This document shows positions 1-9,252 of a stretch of 64,000 bases of DNA, piece by piece. Source of the DNA: a bacterium (GTDB taxonomy: Bacteria; Armatimonadota; Fimbriimonadia; Fimbriimonadales; Fimbriimonadaceae); NCBI GenBank assembly GCA_027485645.1, contig JAIXQR010000007.1, positions 124,001 through 188,000 on the forward strand, given 5' to 3'. Within the stretch, counting starts at the first letter, position 1, and the number at the start of each line of letters is the position of its first letter. Under the pieces are notes generated by a model. It ran no database searches. It was given only the letters and a program-made list of their open reading frames with translations, and was not told where the DNA came from. Position numbers and translations under genes: made by a program.

Positions 1-132
1 GGTGTAGAAACCCCGGCAACGACATCTGAAGAGACCCCAGCCGAAGCGCCAGCCGCCGAAGCTGTGGCAGAACCGGAAGCCACCGAGGCTCCGGCCGAAA
101 CCCCGGCGACCCCGGAAGCAGAAGGAAACTAA
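1..132 (+). CDS. rplJ: C-terminal tail of a protein upstream of rplL, probably ribosomal protein L10 (partial)
   Basis: The window opens inside a reading frame that stops with TAA at 130-132, five bases before rplL. The visible 43 residues are almost entirely Ala, Glu, Pro and Thr, a low-complexity acidic tail. L10 normally precedes L7/L12 and anchors its dimers on the ribosomal stalk, so position suggests rplJ. The diagnostic L10 domain lies outside the window, so the name rests on synteny. An extended A/E/P tail is not part of the usual L10 core and would be a lineage extension. Confidence 0.6.
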   Translation, partial: GVETPATTSEETPAEAPAAEAVAEPEATEAPAETPATPEAEGN

Positions 133-137
133 AAACC

Positions 138-539
<402 letters not shown>

Positions 540-558
540 TTCGTTACAAGATGTTCAC

Positions 559-592
559 GGGCTTCGGCGGTTCTCGCCGAGGCCCTTTTTTA
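559..592 (+). terminator. Intrinsic terminator after rplL
   Basis: An 11-bp stem (559-569 pairing with 575-585, one G-U pair) is followed by a run of T residues (586-592). It ends the rplJ-rplL transcript, so rpoB/rpoC are not co-transcribed with it. Confidence 0.9.
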
Positions 593-681
593 TTTTGCGG
601 GGCCCATGTTGCATGAAGCTCGCGTGGGTACTTTTGCCATAGCCTTGCCAAACTTGCCTGCGTATACTTGGCCTCACGCAG

Positions 682-1584
682 ATGGCTCAGACCACAAGTG
701 CAACGTACATTGGCTCAATTTCCTGTTTAGAAAAAGCTAACGGCTACTTCTTCCAATCGCTAGATGTGAGCCAGCTCTCGTGCAAAGCCGGGGGTGTCTC
801 GATCAAGGCGATTTTTTCGCGGGACGATCAAGGATACGAAACGCTAACTTTCCGAAGTGAAGATCAAGAAATTGCCTCCTTTGGAACATACGCGGATCGA
901 TTCGTAGCAAAGACCCGGCACGGAGTGGACATCCGTCCGGTTGAAGAGGGCCTCGTTCCCCTCCAGTACGGATTCGCTCTGCCGCGTGCGATCTCCAAGC
1001 TGTTTTGCCGCCCGCCAACGGATCGTGAGAGCAAAAATTATGAGCTTGCAGGGACTGGTCAGAAGGCGTACTCCGTACAAACGGTGCTAACCGCATACGG
1101 AGCCGCAGAAGATTCAGGTGAATTCGTTCGGCTGGAATTGTTTGGTAAGCCTTGGTTGGTTGCTCAGGCAAGCCCCGAAATGGATGGCAAATTTCCAAAG
1201 AAGATCACGTTGTTCGAGAGTGAGCCGAAGCCGGTCGAACTGGGTGGCGGCTATTGGAACGGCGACGCTGCCGTGAGTAGTACGGCCAAGTGGACTCTGC
1301 TATCAGTTCAATCGAGCCCAAAACGTCTTAGCCACGAAGCGCTTACTAAAGGTATGCAAGTGACGGTCTTCCGAGGAAACGTCGGGTACGTCTCAACTTC
1401 TTCGCCCGGCAAAGACATCTGGAAAGACTATGAGGTCCAAGAAAAGCTTCATGCAAAGTTGGATAGCCGACGGGAACCTCCGTCCACACCGGCGCTTCCG
1501 GCGCTTTCCACGGTTGTCGCAGCAACCGGAGGCATCATCGTCGCTCTCGTCATTTCTGCCATGACTTGGTTCTTTCGGCGTTGA
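682..1584 (+). CDS. Unknown protein with a C-terminal membrane anchor
   Basis: The 300-residue product has no family I recognise. It lacks an N-terminal signal peptide but ends in one strongly hydrophobic segment (about 277-297) followed by WFFRR, the layout of a tail-anchored protein with its bulk in the cytoplasm. A -10-like TATACT at 662-667 lies 13 bases before the ATG, suggesting a very short leader. The gene is single, facing away from the convergent unknown operon at 1597-3834. Confidence 0.7.
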   Translation: MAQTTSATYIGSISCLEKANGYFFQSLDVSQLSCKAGGVSIKAIFSRDDQGYETLTFRSEDQEIASFGTYADRFVAKTRHGVDIRPVEEGLVPLQYGFALPRAISKLFCRPPTDRESKNYELAGTGQKAYSVQTVLTAYGAAEDSGEFVRLELFGKPWLVAQASPEMDGKFPKKITLFESEPKPVELGGGYWNGDAAVSSTAKWTLLSVQSSPKRLSHEALTKGMQVTVFRGNVGYVSTSSPGKDIWKDYEVQEKLHAKLDSRREPPSTPALPALSTVVAATGGIIVALVISAMTWFFRR

Positions 1585-1596
1585 ACTGGACTCTGC

Positions 1597-2526
1597 TTAA
1601 AGTGCCATAAAGGGTGTAAAGGAAACGCTTGAATAGGTTCCGTCTGGATTCTTCAAACGAAAGTTGAGGGAGAAGTAAATGCGACAGTCTGTTAGCTTCT
1701 CGTCAGGGGCTAGCCCCCTTTCGAAGAGCATGTCTTGAATCTTTTTCGGCAAGTTTGCCACTTGAGAATCTGGACTTACTTGGCCGAATTCGCCTGCGAA
1801 GCTGCCTAAGAATTCCGCCTGCAATTTTTTGTACTTTTCGCGATTTTGGTCTTGTCTTTTTCTGAGTTCGGCCAATACTTCCGTTAAGACCGAAGTCGCA
1901 AAAGATGCATTCTGCCTTGCGGAGTTTCCTAAAAGCGAAAAGCCAGGCTGCAAAACCTGAGCCTCCCTCATCGCGTCGATCTCAGGAGCTGAGTTACCGT
2001 CGGACGTTAGGCCAGGAGTAACGCGAATCCCCCCGCTATTAACAGCAGGTCCTTTAAGCAGCACACCAACGGTGTTGCCCCGTATAGATTTCGCCCTTGT
2101 TCCGCGAAAGCTAAGTTGCGGCGAGATCGAGAGGTCTGATTCCCAATTCGGCTCGCTAGTGTACGCCGAACTGAAGGAGCGCTCAAAGATTGATCTAAAC
2201 GCCGAAAAGTCACTCGGATCGTGCGTCGCCTTGGAAACTGGTTTCTCCCATGCCGAATTTGACTGCAGATACTGTAATAATCGAGCATTCAATTGCAAGC
2301 CCAAATCCCCGGTAAGCGCCGGGGAAATGTAGTATCTGCATAAACCGTCCCATTTGATGAGTCCCAGTTCTGCCGCTTTGGCGTCACGCTCCTTCCAAGT
2401 GCGCAACTGGCTCAATTGTCGGTAGGCCACTTCATCAGGTGAAACGACGTACCAGCCTTGAGAAGCCGATTCTTGAGCGTTTTGGGATTGTAGGAGAATT
2501 GCCGCTAAAAAATATGTGCTTAACAT
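1597..2526 (-). CDS. Secreted protein of unknown function, paralogue A of a tandem pair
   Basis: The 309-residue product starts with a short hydrophobic signal-like segment followed by Gln/Ser-rich sequence, so export is likely. It is clearly homologous to the gene just upstream (2597-3517): shared signatures are GWYVV/SWYVV near the mature N-terminus, an LTG motif, W-KP(I/V)S-A, FSAFRSI---F in the first half, P(Q)--FR, and a C-terminal NCR/DCR---SF-F----DG-----F-P pattern. No catalytic motif is recognised. It is the last gene of a three-gene minus-strand unit. Confidence 0.7.
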   Translation of the reverse strand: MLSTYFLAAILLQSQNAQESASQGWYVVSPDEVAYRQLSQLRTWKERDAKAAELGLIKWDGLCRYYISPALTGDLGLQLNARLLQYLQSNSAWEKPVSKATHDPSDFSAFRSIFERSFSSAYTSEPNWESDLSISPQLSFRGTRAKSIRGNTVGVLLKGPAVNSGGIRVTPGLTSDGNSAPEIDAMREAQVLQPGFSLLGNSARQNASFATSVLTEVLAELRKRQDQNREKYKKLQAEFLGSFAGEFGQVSPDSQVANLPKKIQDMLFERGLAPDEKLTDCRIYFSLNFRLKNPDGTYSSVSFTPFMAL

Positions 2527-2596
2527 GGTATAAGATTGAGTTGTTCCCTTGGAATAGTGAATCGAATGAGCGACATCTGGTCTTCCAATTTATGAA

Positions 2597-3517
2597 CTAC
2601 AGGATGGACGTCGGGGAAAATATTACAAGCGTATGGCTACCATCTGCCCGTTGAGCCTTGAATCCGAAGGAGACGACGAACCGGCAGTTCTTAAGCTGCT
2701 GGTTTGAACTTTCTGAGACGTTTAGGTCTCGTGCTATCGAGGCACGAAATGATGCTGGTAAGTCGCTAAGCGCTACCTCTTTCTTATCGAATCCGACACG
2801 ATATTGGTCCAGCACAGGCTCCCAAAGTTGTTTGGTCTTCTTTCGGTTCTCTTCAATCATGTGTGCCAGAGTTGCTGTGATTTTTGCGGTTACTTGCGCC
2901 GTCTGGCTTGGAGAAACAACTCGATCCTCACCTCGAATTTGGAATGCTACCGAGGAGATTGCCTGAGTCGCTTTGGGCACCGTCAACTTCATCAGTGGAC
3001 TTGGATCCGCCTCCATCGCGCTCGGGCTGAATCCCTTCACCGTAACTTCTACCGGCTTCGATTTTCCATTTCCGACGGTCGCATCAGCACGGAACTGAAC
3101 TTGCGGATAGATAACTAAACCTTGCTCCCAATCCTCGTGACCTTTGGCAATGGAAGGGAATCGTCGAGTTACGATGCTTCTGAAGGCAGAGAACTGATCC
3201 GGTCTTGATGCCGCTGATATCGGCTTGTCCCAGTCGCTCTGACCCAAAAACTTGAGTGCGCGGGTAGCCAATTCAATATCTTGCTCACCTGTGAGTGATT
3301 GATCAAGGTACAGGGTCGGTTCCCCAGGCACTACTGTTAACCTGAGGGACGACGCAGCGCGCTTTCGCTCGTCGACCGACATACATTTCTGCAAGTCGGC
3401 GAAGTCTGCATCATTGGTGGTAACTACATACCATGAACTAGCAGTGCTGGGTTGCTGAACCGGCACAGTCGAAATCTGAAACACTAACAGTGGTATCGCT
3501 ATGATCATGAAGCTCAC
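2597..3517 (-). CDS. Secreted protein of unknown function, paralogue B of a tandem pair
   Basis: The 306-residue product has a good N-terminal signal segment (MSFMIIAIPLLVFQIS) and is a diverged paralogue of the 1597-2526 product, with motifs in the same order and similar length. Its start codon overlaps the stop of the upstream small gene by four bases (ATGA at 3514-3517), indicating translational coupling. The function is unknown. Conserved aromatic and Cys positions near the C-terminus could be structural. Confidence 0.7.
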   Translation of the reverse strand: MSFMIIAIPLLVFQISTVPVQQPSTASSWYVVTTNDADFADLQKCMSVDERKRAASSLRLTVVPGEPTLYLDQSLTGEQDIELATRALKFLGQSDWDKPISAASRPDQFSAFRSIVTRRFPSIAKGHEDWEQGLVIYPQVQFRADATVGNGKSKPVEVTVKGFSPSAMEADPSPLMKLTVPKATQAISSVAFQIRGEDRVVSPSQTAQVTAKITATLAHMIEENRKKTKQLWEPVLDQYRVGFDKKEVALSDLPASFRASIARDLNVSESSNQQLKNCRFVVSFGFKAQRADGSHTLVIFSPTSIL

Positions 3518-3834
3518 TCAAAGGTTACGCGGTCAGAAACGTGATAGGGGTGACTGAGGTTACGTGTGTACTGCACATCGTCATCATTGATAAAGGACTG
3601 CTGCCCTTGCGTCCAAGCCCACAGTGGAATCCTTGACATCTCAGGTCGCTCATCGGTGCTAATTACCTTTCCGAATCCAAACGTGAATACCTGAGTCGGA
3701 ATCGTAGAGATCTGATTCGTCGAGTTTGAGCACGAGTAGTACTGCTCTTCGAACTCAACGGTGAAAACTTGATTCCAAATCTCATACCAAGTTGTGCTGT
3801 CCTCTGCGATGATTAGACTCGTCCTAGGAATCAT
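3514..3834 (-). CDS. Small unknown protein coupled to the secreted paralogue pair
   Basis: From the ATG at 3834 the product is 106 residues and shows no recognised domain; it is rich in aromatic and Ser/Thr residues. The frame stays open upstream to 4014, but that extension is antisense to the start of the SpoU methyltransferase gene, so I prefer the shorter form. A TTG near 3898 is another possible start. Its stop overlaps the next gene by four bases, which supports translation. Confidence 0.5.
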   Translation of the reverse strand: MIPRTSLIIAEDSTTWYEIWNQVFTVEFEEQYYSCSNSTNQISTIPTQVFTFGFGKVISTDERPEMSRIPLWAWTQGQQSFINDDDVQYTRNLSHPYHVSDRVTFE

Positions 3835-3927
3835 GAAGTCAGGCTGCGGGCGCGGTGGGGGGAGAATTCCAAACGTCTCAGGAAAACTATACAATAAGTC
3901 AATGATATTCCAGAGGGGTTTTTTGCT

Positions 3928-4470
3928 GTGAAACAGCTTCGCTCCAAAACCCAGATCAAGCGCTTCCTTGAAGCGGCGGAAATGCGGGAGATGGAAGTTG
4001 CGTTTCTCCTGCAAGACTGGGCGGATGGATACAACGTCGGCGGGATGTTTCGCGTGGCCGACGCTTGCGGGGCGGTGGAGATTTTTGCAAGCGGAAAGAC
4101 GCCGACGCTAGAGAATCCGATGGTTGGCGTCACCAGCATGGGGGCGCATCGGCGCGTGCCGTTTCATCACTTCGCTCGTCACGATGAGGCGATCGCGGCG
4201 GCAAAGGCAGTCGGTTACACGCTCGTAGCGGTTGAGGTTGCGGATTCGGCGGTGTCTTACACCGAATTCGAGTACCCCGAGAAGTTGTGCCTGGTGTTAG
4301 GCAGCGAGGGTGGGGGCATCTACGGCAACGTGTTGAAGCAATGCGATGCCGCCGTTTTCATCCCGATGGCGGGGAAGGGCCGCAGCATCAACGTTCACGT
4401 CGCGGCAGCAGTGGTGGCGTTCCACGCGCGTTGCGCGGCTAAGGTTTCATCTTCGGAATCGGATTGCTAA
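3928..4470 (+). CDS. SpoU/TrmH-family RNA 2'-O-ribose methyltransferase
   Basis: The protein transfers a methyl group from S-adenosylmethionine to a ribose 2'-OH in tRNA or rRNA. The 180-residue product has the SPOUT knot motifs: N-N-GG-FR-A-D-CG in motif 1 (YNVGGMFRVADACG), LVLGSEGGGI in motif 2 and IPMAGKGRSINVHVA in motif 3. It lacks the extra N-terminal domain of TrmB/RlmB-like members. The start is GTG at 3928 with AGAGGGG at 3912-3918 as ribosome binding site. The exact target nucleotide cannot be told from sequence. Its end overlaps the convergent gene at 4439 by 32 bases. Confidence 0.85.
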   Translation: MKQLRSKTQIKRFLEAAEMREMEVAFLLQDWADGYNVGGMFRVADACGAVEIFASGKTPTLENPMVGVTSMGAHRRVPFHHFARHDEAIAAAKAVGYTLVAVEVADSAVSYTEFEYPEKLCLVLGSEGGGIYGNVLKQCDAAVFIPMAGKGRSINVHVAAAVVAFHARCAAKVSSSESDC

Positions 4471-5059
4471 GAACGACCGTCATTCGGCGACAGTAGTCGT
4501 CGATCGTCTCAAACTTTTTGTGTGGTTCGAACTCAAGTCCGACGATCCCGTATGAATTTAACTGTGCCTTATCCTTTGATAGCCCGGCCACCCATGCTTT
4601 CGGTTTTGCGATTCCGGATAGGCGTTGTGTACCGTGGTAGGAACTTAGGATCATTGCCGTCACCGGGTGAATGGCTCGGAAACCAGCTGCGGTTTCCGCC
4701 ACGGTCAGGTGGACCAGTCCTCCCTTATAGCTTCGCTGAATGCTGATGGACGCTTCCTCTTTGATAATCTTTGCTTGTTCTAGCGGTTCGGACAGGACTA
4801 TTCTGGCGTCCATAAACTCACGTAAGAATCGGGACATTTCCTCATCCGACATGGGTTGGTCCCGCTTATCGAGCTCCCAGCGGTACTTGTTAACGCAAGC
4901 GCCATCACCCTTCTCAACGCAAGCCAAGACCTTTCGAGCCACGTCTTCTCCAGTTTCCGCCCGAGTCAAAACGTAGCCGACGATCCCCGAAACAAGAATG
5001 CCAAGCACGATGGAGACCGTTTTCTTCCACTGCAGCTGAGATCTGGCTTTCGACTTCAT
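4439..5059 (-). CDS. Unknown single-pass membrane protein, coupled to a pseudopilin gene
   Basis: The 206-residue product has a basic N-terminus (MKSKARSQLQWKK) and one membrane segment (about 13-31), with the remaining ~175 residues probably outside the cytoplasm. No family is recognised. The start overlaps the stop of the upstream pseudopilin gene by four bases (5056-5059), so the two are translated together and may act in the same surface apparatus (inference). Confidence 0.65.
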   Translation of the reverse strand: MKSKARSQLQWKKTVSIVLGILVSGIVGYVLTRAETGEDVARKVLACVEKGDGACVNKYRWELDKRDQPMSDEEMSRFLREFMDARIVLSEPLEQAKIIKEEASISIQRSYKGGLVHLTVAETAAGFRAIHPVTAMILSSYHGTQRLSGIAKPKAWVAGLSKDKAQLNSYGIVGLEFEPHKKFETIDDYCRRMTVVLSNPIPKMKP

Positions 5060-5643
5060 TCAGGATTCCGATCCTTCCAGAAAAGCGATGAGTCTGGGGA
5101 GCCCAGCGTCGTGAACCGAATCAAGTGACCATCCATAGCATTGCCGAGGAAAAGCGTCGGCAAATATGGGTTGTTTAGAGGCGTTCGCGGTGGAGTGCAG
5201 CCAATCGTATGGACCAGAGGAAAATCGCCTCGAAGCCTCTTCAGGATTGGCATCCACTCGTTGTCCTCTTCCTCGACAACACCGTAAGAGATCCCTGCCT
5301 CGAAGCCGTGCCAGTCACATGGTGCTTCGAACATCGATCGCTTGAAAAACGGATTGTCTTCACGCTTGATCAGCAAAGTCATCTGAAGAAGAGTCGGCAA
5401 CCCCATTTCCGCCGGAGTTCCAAAGTTGCCGTCGCCGTCATGCTCCGCGCGATACAAAGCCGTTGCGATGGAAATATTTCGCAACTTGGCAATCGTCTCG
5501 GTCGTTCGTGCACTACGCTGGGTCGAGACGAACACGGGGTAGAGCAGAGCAGCAAGCACAGCCAAGATGGCGATCACAACCAGCAACTCCAACAGGGAGA
5601 AGCCGGACATTGGCTGAGTTGCTGAGCGCGATCGCTTTTCCAC
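5056..5643 (-). CDS. Type IV pilin-like protein with prepilin cleavage signal
   Basis: The N-terminus carries a class III prepilin signal: a basic leader, a Gly at residue 14 followed by FSLLELLVVIAILAVLAALL, with Glu at mature position 5, then the YPVF...R-AR pattern typical of pseudopilins of the H-X9-DG/DUF1559-like type. A prepilin peptidase would cut after Gly14. The 195-residue length fits a pseudopilin or minor pilin. The start is GTG at 5643; an ATG at 5610 would leave only a two-residue leader before the Gly. It is the first gene of a coupled pair with 4439-5059. Confidence 0.8.
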   Translation of the reverse strand: MEKRSRSATQPMSGFSLLELLVVIAILAVLAALLYPVFVSTQRSARTTETIAKLRNISIATALYRAEHDGDGNFGTPAEMGLPTLLQMTLLIKREDNPFFKRSMFEAPCDWHGFEAGISYGVVEEEDNEWMPILKRLRGDFPLVHTIGCTPPRTPLNNPYLPTLFLGNAMDGHLIRFTTLGSPDSSLFWKDRNPE

Positions 5644-5684
5644 TTACGAAACATCATACAGCAGATTGATCGCAATAGTGAAAC

Positions 5685-5717
5685 AAAAAGGCCCCGCTGA
5701 CTAGGGTCAGCGGGGCC
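5685..5717 (-). terminator. Intrinsic terminator after the CxxC secreted-protein gene
   Basis: A perfect 11-bp GC-rich stem (5690-5700 with 5707-5717) is followed on the minus strand by five T residues. It lies 17 bases past the stop of the gene at 5734. Confidence 0.9.
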
Positions 5718-5733
5718 GCAAGGATCGGCTAAA

Positions 5734-6270
5734 TTACTTAGCGATCTTGGCGATGGCAGCGTTGAGCGACTTAACGCCCGCTTCGTCTGCCTTGAGGTTG
5801 GTCATCGTTTCCGCGACCTTCCAGTTCTTGTAAACGAGAACGGTGTTCTTGACTTCGGCCGAGGTGTTGATCTTGTATGCGCTGACGGCGTCTTCGTTCT
5901 TCTCGAGAACCGAAACCGCGGTTGGCTGCTTGAGGTTCGAGATCATTCCCTTAACCATGCTGACGTAAGCAGCTTTCTTTCCGGCTGGAGCGAGGATGAC
6001 GACCATGGCCTTGAATTCCTTTGCCTTGTTCGCTTCCATTGCCTTGTTGAGCGTGCTGACGATCTTGCCAACGTTTGCGCTGTCATCGCCGTTGACCCAA
6101 ACCTGAACCTGTGGTCGGTTCTGGAAGGTGCAAGGGAAGCAGTCGGTCGAACCAGCGAGAGGGCCGGCAACGTGCGTTGGGTGGAAAGGCGTGATGGCTT
6201 CGCCTGGCTTGAGACCAGAGTTAGGGCCAGCGAACGCGACGGCGCTGAGAGCGATAAGGGTGTTGATCAT
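5734..6270 (-). CDS. Secreted thioredoxin-fold-like protein with CxxC
   Basis: The 178-residue product has a short signal peptide ending near AFA (residues 12-14) and then HVAGPLAGSTDCFPCTFQNRP, where Cys44 and Cys47 form a CxxC. The pattern H-(V/T)-GP-AG---C--C-----P is one I associate with exported redoxin-like proteins of planctomycetes and relatives. The rest looks like an alpha/beta fold of thioredoxin size. A likely role is periplasmic or surface thiol chemistry, but this is inferred. An AGGAAAA ribosome binding site precedes the ATG, and a strong terminator follows the gene. Confidence 0.65.
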   Translation of the reverse strand: MINTLIALSAVAFAGPNSGLKPGEAITPFHPTHVAGPLAGSTDCFPCTFQNRPQVQVWVNGDDSANVGKIVSTLNKAMEANKAKEFKAMVVILAPAGKKAAYVSMVKGMISNLKQPTAVSVLEKNEDAVSAYKINTSAEVKNTVLVYKNWKVAETMTNLKADEAGVKSLNAAIAKIAK

Positions 6271-6380
6271 GGTCTTTTCCTATCAAGGGGCAGAATCACT
6301 GCCTACAAACTATCCTAAGCCTATCCGGTGCCCGATAGTTCCCATTTTTGAAGAAAATGAAGAATTAAACAGAAAATATT

Positions 6381-6412
6381 GCGATGGGTGGTTTCGGAAA
6401 ACCACCCATCGC
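6381..6412 (-). terminator. Terminator hairpin after the multidomain subtilase gene
   Basis: A perfect 14-bp stem (6381-6394 with 6399-6412) and four-base loop lie just past the stop at 6423. On the minus strand it is followed by an A/T-rich tract, so it most likely ends that transcript. Confidence 0.8.
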
Positions 6413-6422
6413 TTCGCTACCT

Positions 6423-9236
6423 TTAGTTCACCGAGAAGGTGCGAGGAGCACCGTTGACGAAGAACCGATTTGAGGTGGTGTGGCGGAATCCGACCTCAAA
6501 AGGATATTCACCCGGAACAAGAGGGCATTGGAGGTTGACCGACAAACTCAGCGTTCCTCCCGGCGGTACCGAGACACCGACCGGAATAGGTTCGCTCAGC
6601 CAGCCCCAAGTGGTGACCGCTTCTGGAATCAGCGATACAAGATCGAAGTTCCCGCGGGTCCAGGTGGAAGTCCCCGTGTTTCTCATGGTGATGGTGTAAC
6701 CGACCGTGCCGCCGGCAAAGAAGTCACCTTCAAACTGTTCGGAAACCAGGACACCTTTATCGGGGGTCACGTACACCGGAACGTTGTTCGTAAAGTCGCC
6801 GAAGTTCTCACGGCCGCCTTCCCGCATTCGCCACTGCATGTTCACAAACCCACGCGTGTTTGGTGCGATAACGGGGAAGAAGTACTCCTTCGACTGGTTC
6901 GTCCGAACGTTGTCGGTCACAGGAAGTGGCACGTTGTTTCGGCCCCAAGTGGTGTTGTTAAACGGGTTTTGCGAAACGAGATAATAGTTGCCGGCATTGG
7001 TCCAAGATCGCGTTCCGACGTTCTTCATGATGACCCGCACGTAATAGCGCTGACCCGCCTGCATAAACGTTGGAGTGGAGAAGCTCACGAACTGGGCATC
7101 GTTTCCGTCCCGGACCTCAAGCATTCGCCAAGGCGTGGTTTGGCCGAAGTTAGCGGCCGGCGCAGCGCCTCGCCGCATCTGCCACTGGAATAGGTGGAGA
7201 CCAACCGTATTCGGTGCGACGATGTTGAAACGGAACGTTTTGAGCATTCCCGGCGCAACCGTTTCCGAAGGTCCCAGGGCAACGTTGACTCGACCCCAAG
7301 TGCTCGATCCAAAAGGAATCGAGACTAGGCGGTAGGACTGGGCCTCGCTCCAAGTGGTCGATCCAGTGTTTCGAACGGTGACAGTAGCTTCCGTCTGAGC
7401 ACCTCGGTACAGCGGAGTGCGGAAGGTCGCATCAATGAACTGGGCATCGTTTACTGCTGCGCGGTTGATGAGCTGCCCGGTGTTTAGCCGAAGAATTGCC
7501 GCATTAACCGTACCGGCGGTGCCAAGGGCAAGGTCCCGAATGTTGAGTTGCCACGTTCCGGTGGCTGCTTCGCCCCAGAAAGTGTTTGCATTGAAGTTCC
7601 AGATAAGGCCATTGGTGGCGTCCGAAAAGTCTTCTGGTTTCAGCAGCGCAACCGTACCAGCGGGGCTCACCAGTTCAATTTGAAGCTGACCAATGTTGTT
7701 GTGGTCCGTGTTCAAGAAGAGCTGAACGTCTTCCACCGGAGCTCCGGCCGCCATGTCGAACGGAATCGTGACCATGTCGTTGTCGGGAATTCCGACGGGA
7801 TTCTCCGTTGCGTTCGAAGTGAAGCTCGCTGCCGTAACGCCGTCAAAATACGCGGCATCACGAATCATGTCCAGAACGCGAATCTGGCCGAATCCGTAGC
7901 TGTTGTTAAACTGCCGTCCGGCGGCGTTGGTGATCCAGCCACCTCGAGGATTGGTGTTGTCCTCCGAGTTGATCGGCGTGGAGTTTCTCGCGATCAAGTG
8001 CTTGATCACTCGAGTCTGGAACATGTTTGGACGGCTGAGAACCGATTCTTGGTACTGAGCCAGCGCGCCTCCCATAAGTGCAACCGAGGCGCTCGTTCCC
8101 TTGAACTGGTCGGTATAGTTGATCGGCATTCGAGATCCCGATCCGATTCCGCCAGAGAGCGATTCCGTCGTTCCAAATCCTCGAACAATCGTTGGCGCAC
8201 CAAACGTGGTGGGTTCTTGAGAAATCGAAGCCGGCGCCGTGCAGAACACGTTTGGCCCGAACGCGGAGTTCTCGATCATCTCGTTTTGGCCCGTGGACGC
8301 GTTGATGTTGTAACCACTCACCACAATGACGTCGCTGCTGGTCAACATTTCGTCGGCCTCGGCGGTCCGGTTAAGGTTTCCTGACGGCATCAAGTGCACG
8401 AGCCCAAGGCTATTGGTCGTTTGCAGAAGGGTGTCTCGTGCGAGCGGGGCGCTGAGCCAGGGGATGGCGAAGACACTACCGTGAACCGTCGCGCTGCTGG
8501 CATATCCGCTGTTCATCGCGTTCACGTACGCCGAAATTGGGCCAGAGACAACGTTGACCCGAACACCATTCGCAATGGCGTGCGGAGCAACACCACAAAC
8601 CCCGATTCCATTGCCGCCACGAGCAGTGGCCAAGCCCATCATGGCTGTGCCATGGAATGAACCAGGATGACGAACATCGTTATCGTTGTCGATGAGGTCG
8701 AAACCGTAAGTATTGATACCAACATCTGGGTGGGAGCCCTCGAATCCATCGTCCAGAAAGTTAATGGGAATTGGATATGGCGAGTAACCCTTTGATGATC
8801 CGGTGTAAGACTGCGCGAAGGCTTCAAAACCGATGATTGCCTGGCCGAGATAGTAGGAATCGTCCGTTGGCGCGTTTGGCTGCGTTTCGACCGGATACAC
8901 GAATGGATCGTTCGGCACGAACTGGCACTGCATCCGTGGCGCGATCATGTCTTGCCAAACGCCAACGACCGACCCGTCCTTGCGGAGCCGATTCATCTCT
9001 TTTGCTGCCGCAGAAGGAGAGGCAGCCGAAAAGATGTAGCTGTCCTTCATTGAGGGGAGAGCGCGTTTGTATTTCAGGCCATTGAGCGTGGCAAAAATCT
9101 GTGCGTTCTGGTTCGGTTTGAGTTTAACTACGATGTCAGAAAGCCATCGGACGCCGGTCTGGCGCGTTTGCGGGCTGTCTGCCAACGACATTGTTGAGAG
9201 CATTACGAGGGCGAGTGCAAATGGTCCGGCTTTCAT
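6423..9236 (-). CDS. Secreted subtilisin-like serine protease with P-domain and three NBR1/FW-like Ig domains
   Basis: The start is ATG at 9236, which places a good signal peptide (residues 1-19) at the N-terminus of a 937-residue protein; an upstream ATG at 9272 is possible. After a propeptide-like segment comes an S8 domain with Asp near 162-163 (INFLDDGFEGSHP), His195 (GSFHGTAMMG), oxyanion Asn287 (PSGN) and Ser382 (GTSAS). A proprotein-convertase P-like domain follows (about 450-570). The last ~360 residues are three copies of a domain with NTG(S/T)-(S/T)W and TTWG signatures, resembling the NBR1 central (FW) Ig-like domain. It is probably an extracellular or cell-surface protease. Confidence 0.85.
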   Translation of the reverse strand: MKAGPFALALVMLSTMSLADSPQTRQTGVRWLSDIVVKLKPNQNAQIFATLNGLKYKRALPSMKDSYIFSAASPSAAAKEMNRLRKDGSVVGVWQDMIAPRMQCQFVPNDPFVYPVETQPNAPTDDSYYLGQAIIGFEAFAQSYTGSSKGYSPYPIPINFLDDGFEGSHPDVGINTYGFDLIDNDNDVRHPGSFHGTAMMGLATARGGNGIGVCGVAPHAIANGVRVNVVSGPISAYVNAMNSGYASSATVHGSVFAIPWLSAPLARDTLLQTTNSLGLVHLMPSGNLNRTAEADEMLTSSDVIVVSGYNINASTGQNEMIENSAFGPNVFCTAPASISQEPTTFGAPTIVRGFGTTESLSGGIGSGSRMPINYTDQFKGTSASVALMGGALAQYQESVLSRPNMFQTRVIKHLIARNSTPINSEDNTNPRGGWITNAAGRQFNNSYGFGQIRVLDMIRDAAYFDGVTAASFTSNATENPVGIPDNDMVTIPFDMAAGAPVEDVQLFLNTDHNNIGQLQIELVSPAGTVALLKPEDFSDATNGLIWNFNANTFWGEAATGTWQLNIRDLALGTAGTVNAAILRLNTGQLINRAAVNDAQFIDATFRTPLYRGAQTEATVTVRNTGSTTWSEAQSYRLVSIPFGSSTWGRVNVALGPSETVAPGMLKTFRFNIVAPNTVGLHLFQWQMRRGAAPAANFGQTTPWRMLEVRDGNDAQFVSFSTPTFMQAGQRYYVRVIMKNVGTRSWTNAGNYYLVSQNPFNNTTWGRNNVPLPVTDNVRTNQSKEYFFPVIAPNTRGFVNMQWRMREGGRENFGDFTNNVPVYVTPDKGVLVSEQFEGDFFAGGTVGYTITMRNTGTSTWTRGNFDLVSLIPEAVTTWGWLSEPIPVGVSVPPGGTLSLSVNLQCPLVPGEYPFEVGFRHTTSNRFFVNGAPRTFSVN

Positions 9237-9252
9237 GACGGCAATTCCAGGC

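Noticed and set aside
3835-4014. A 60-codon N-terminal extension of the small gene at 3514-3834
   Set aside because: About half is antisense to the start and ribosome binding site of the SpoU methyltransferase gene. The rest of the gap looks like divergent promoter DNA.
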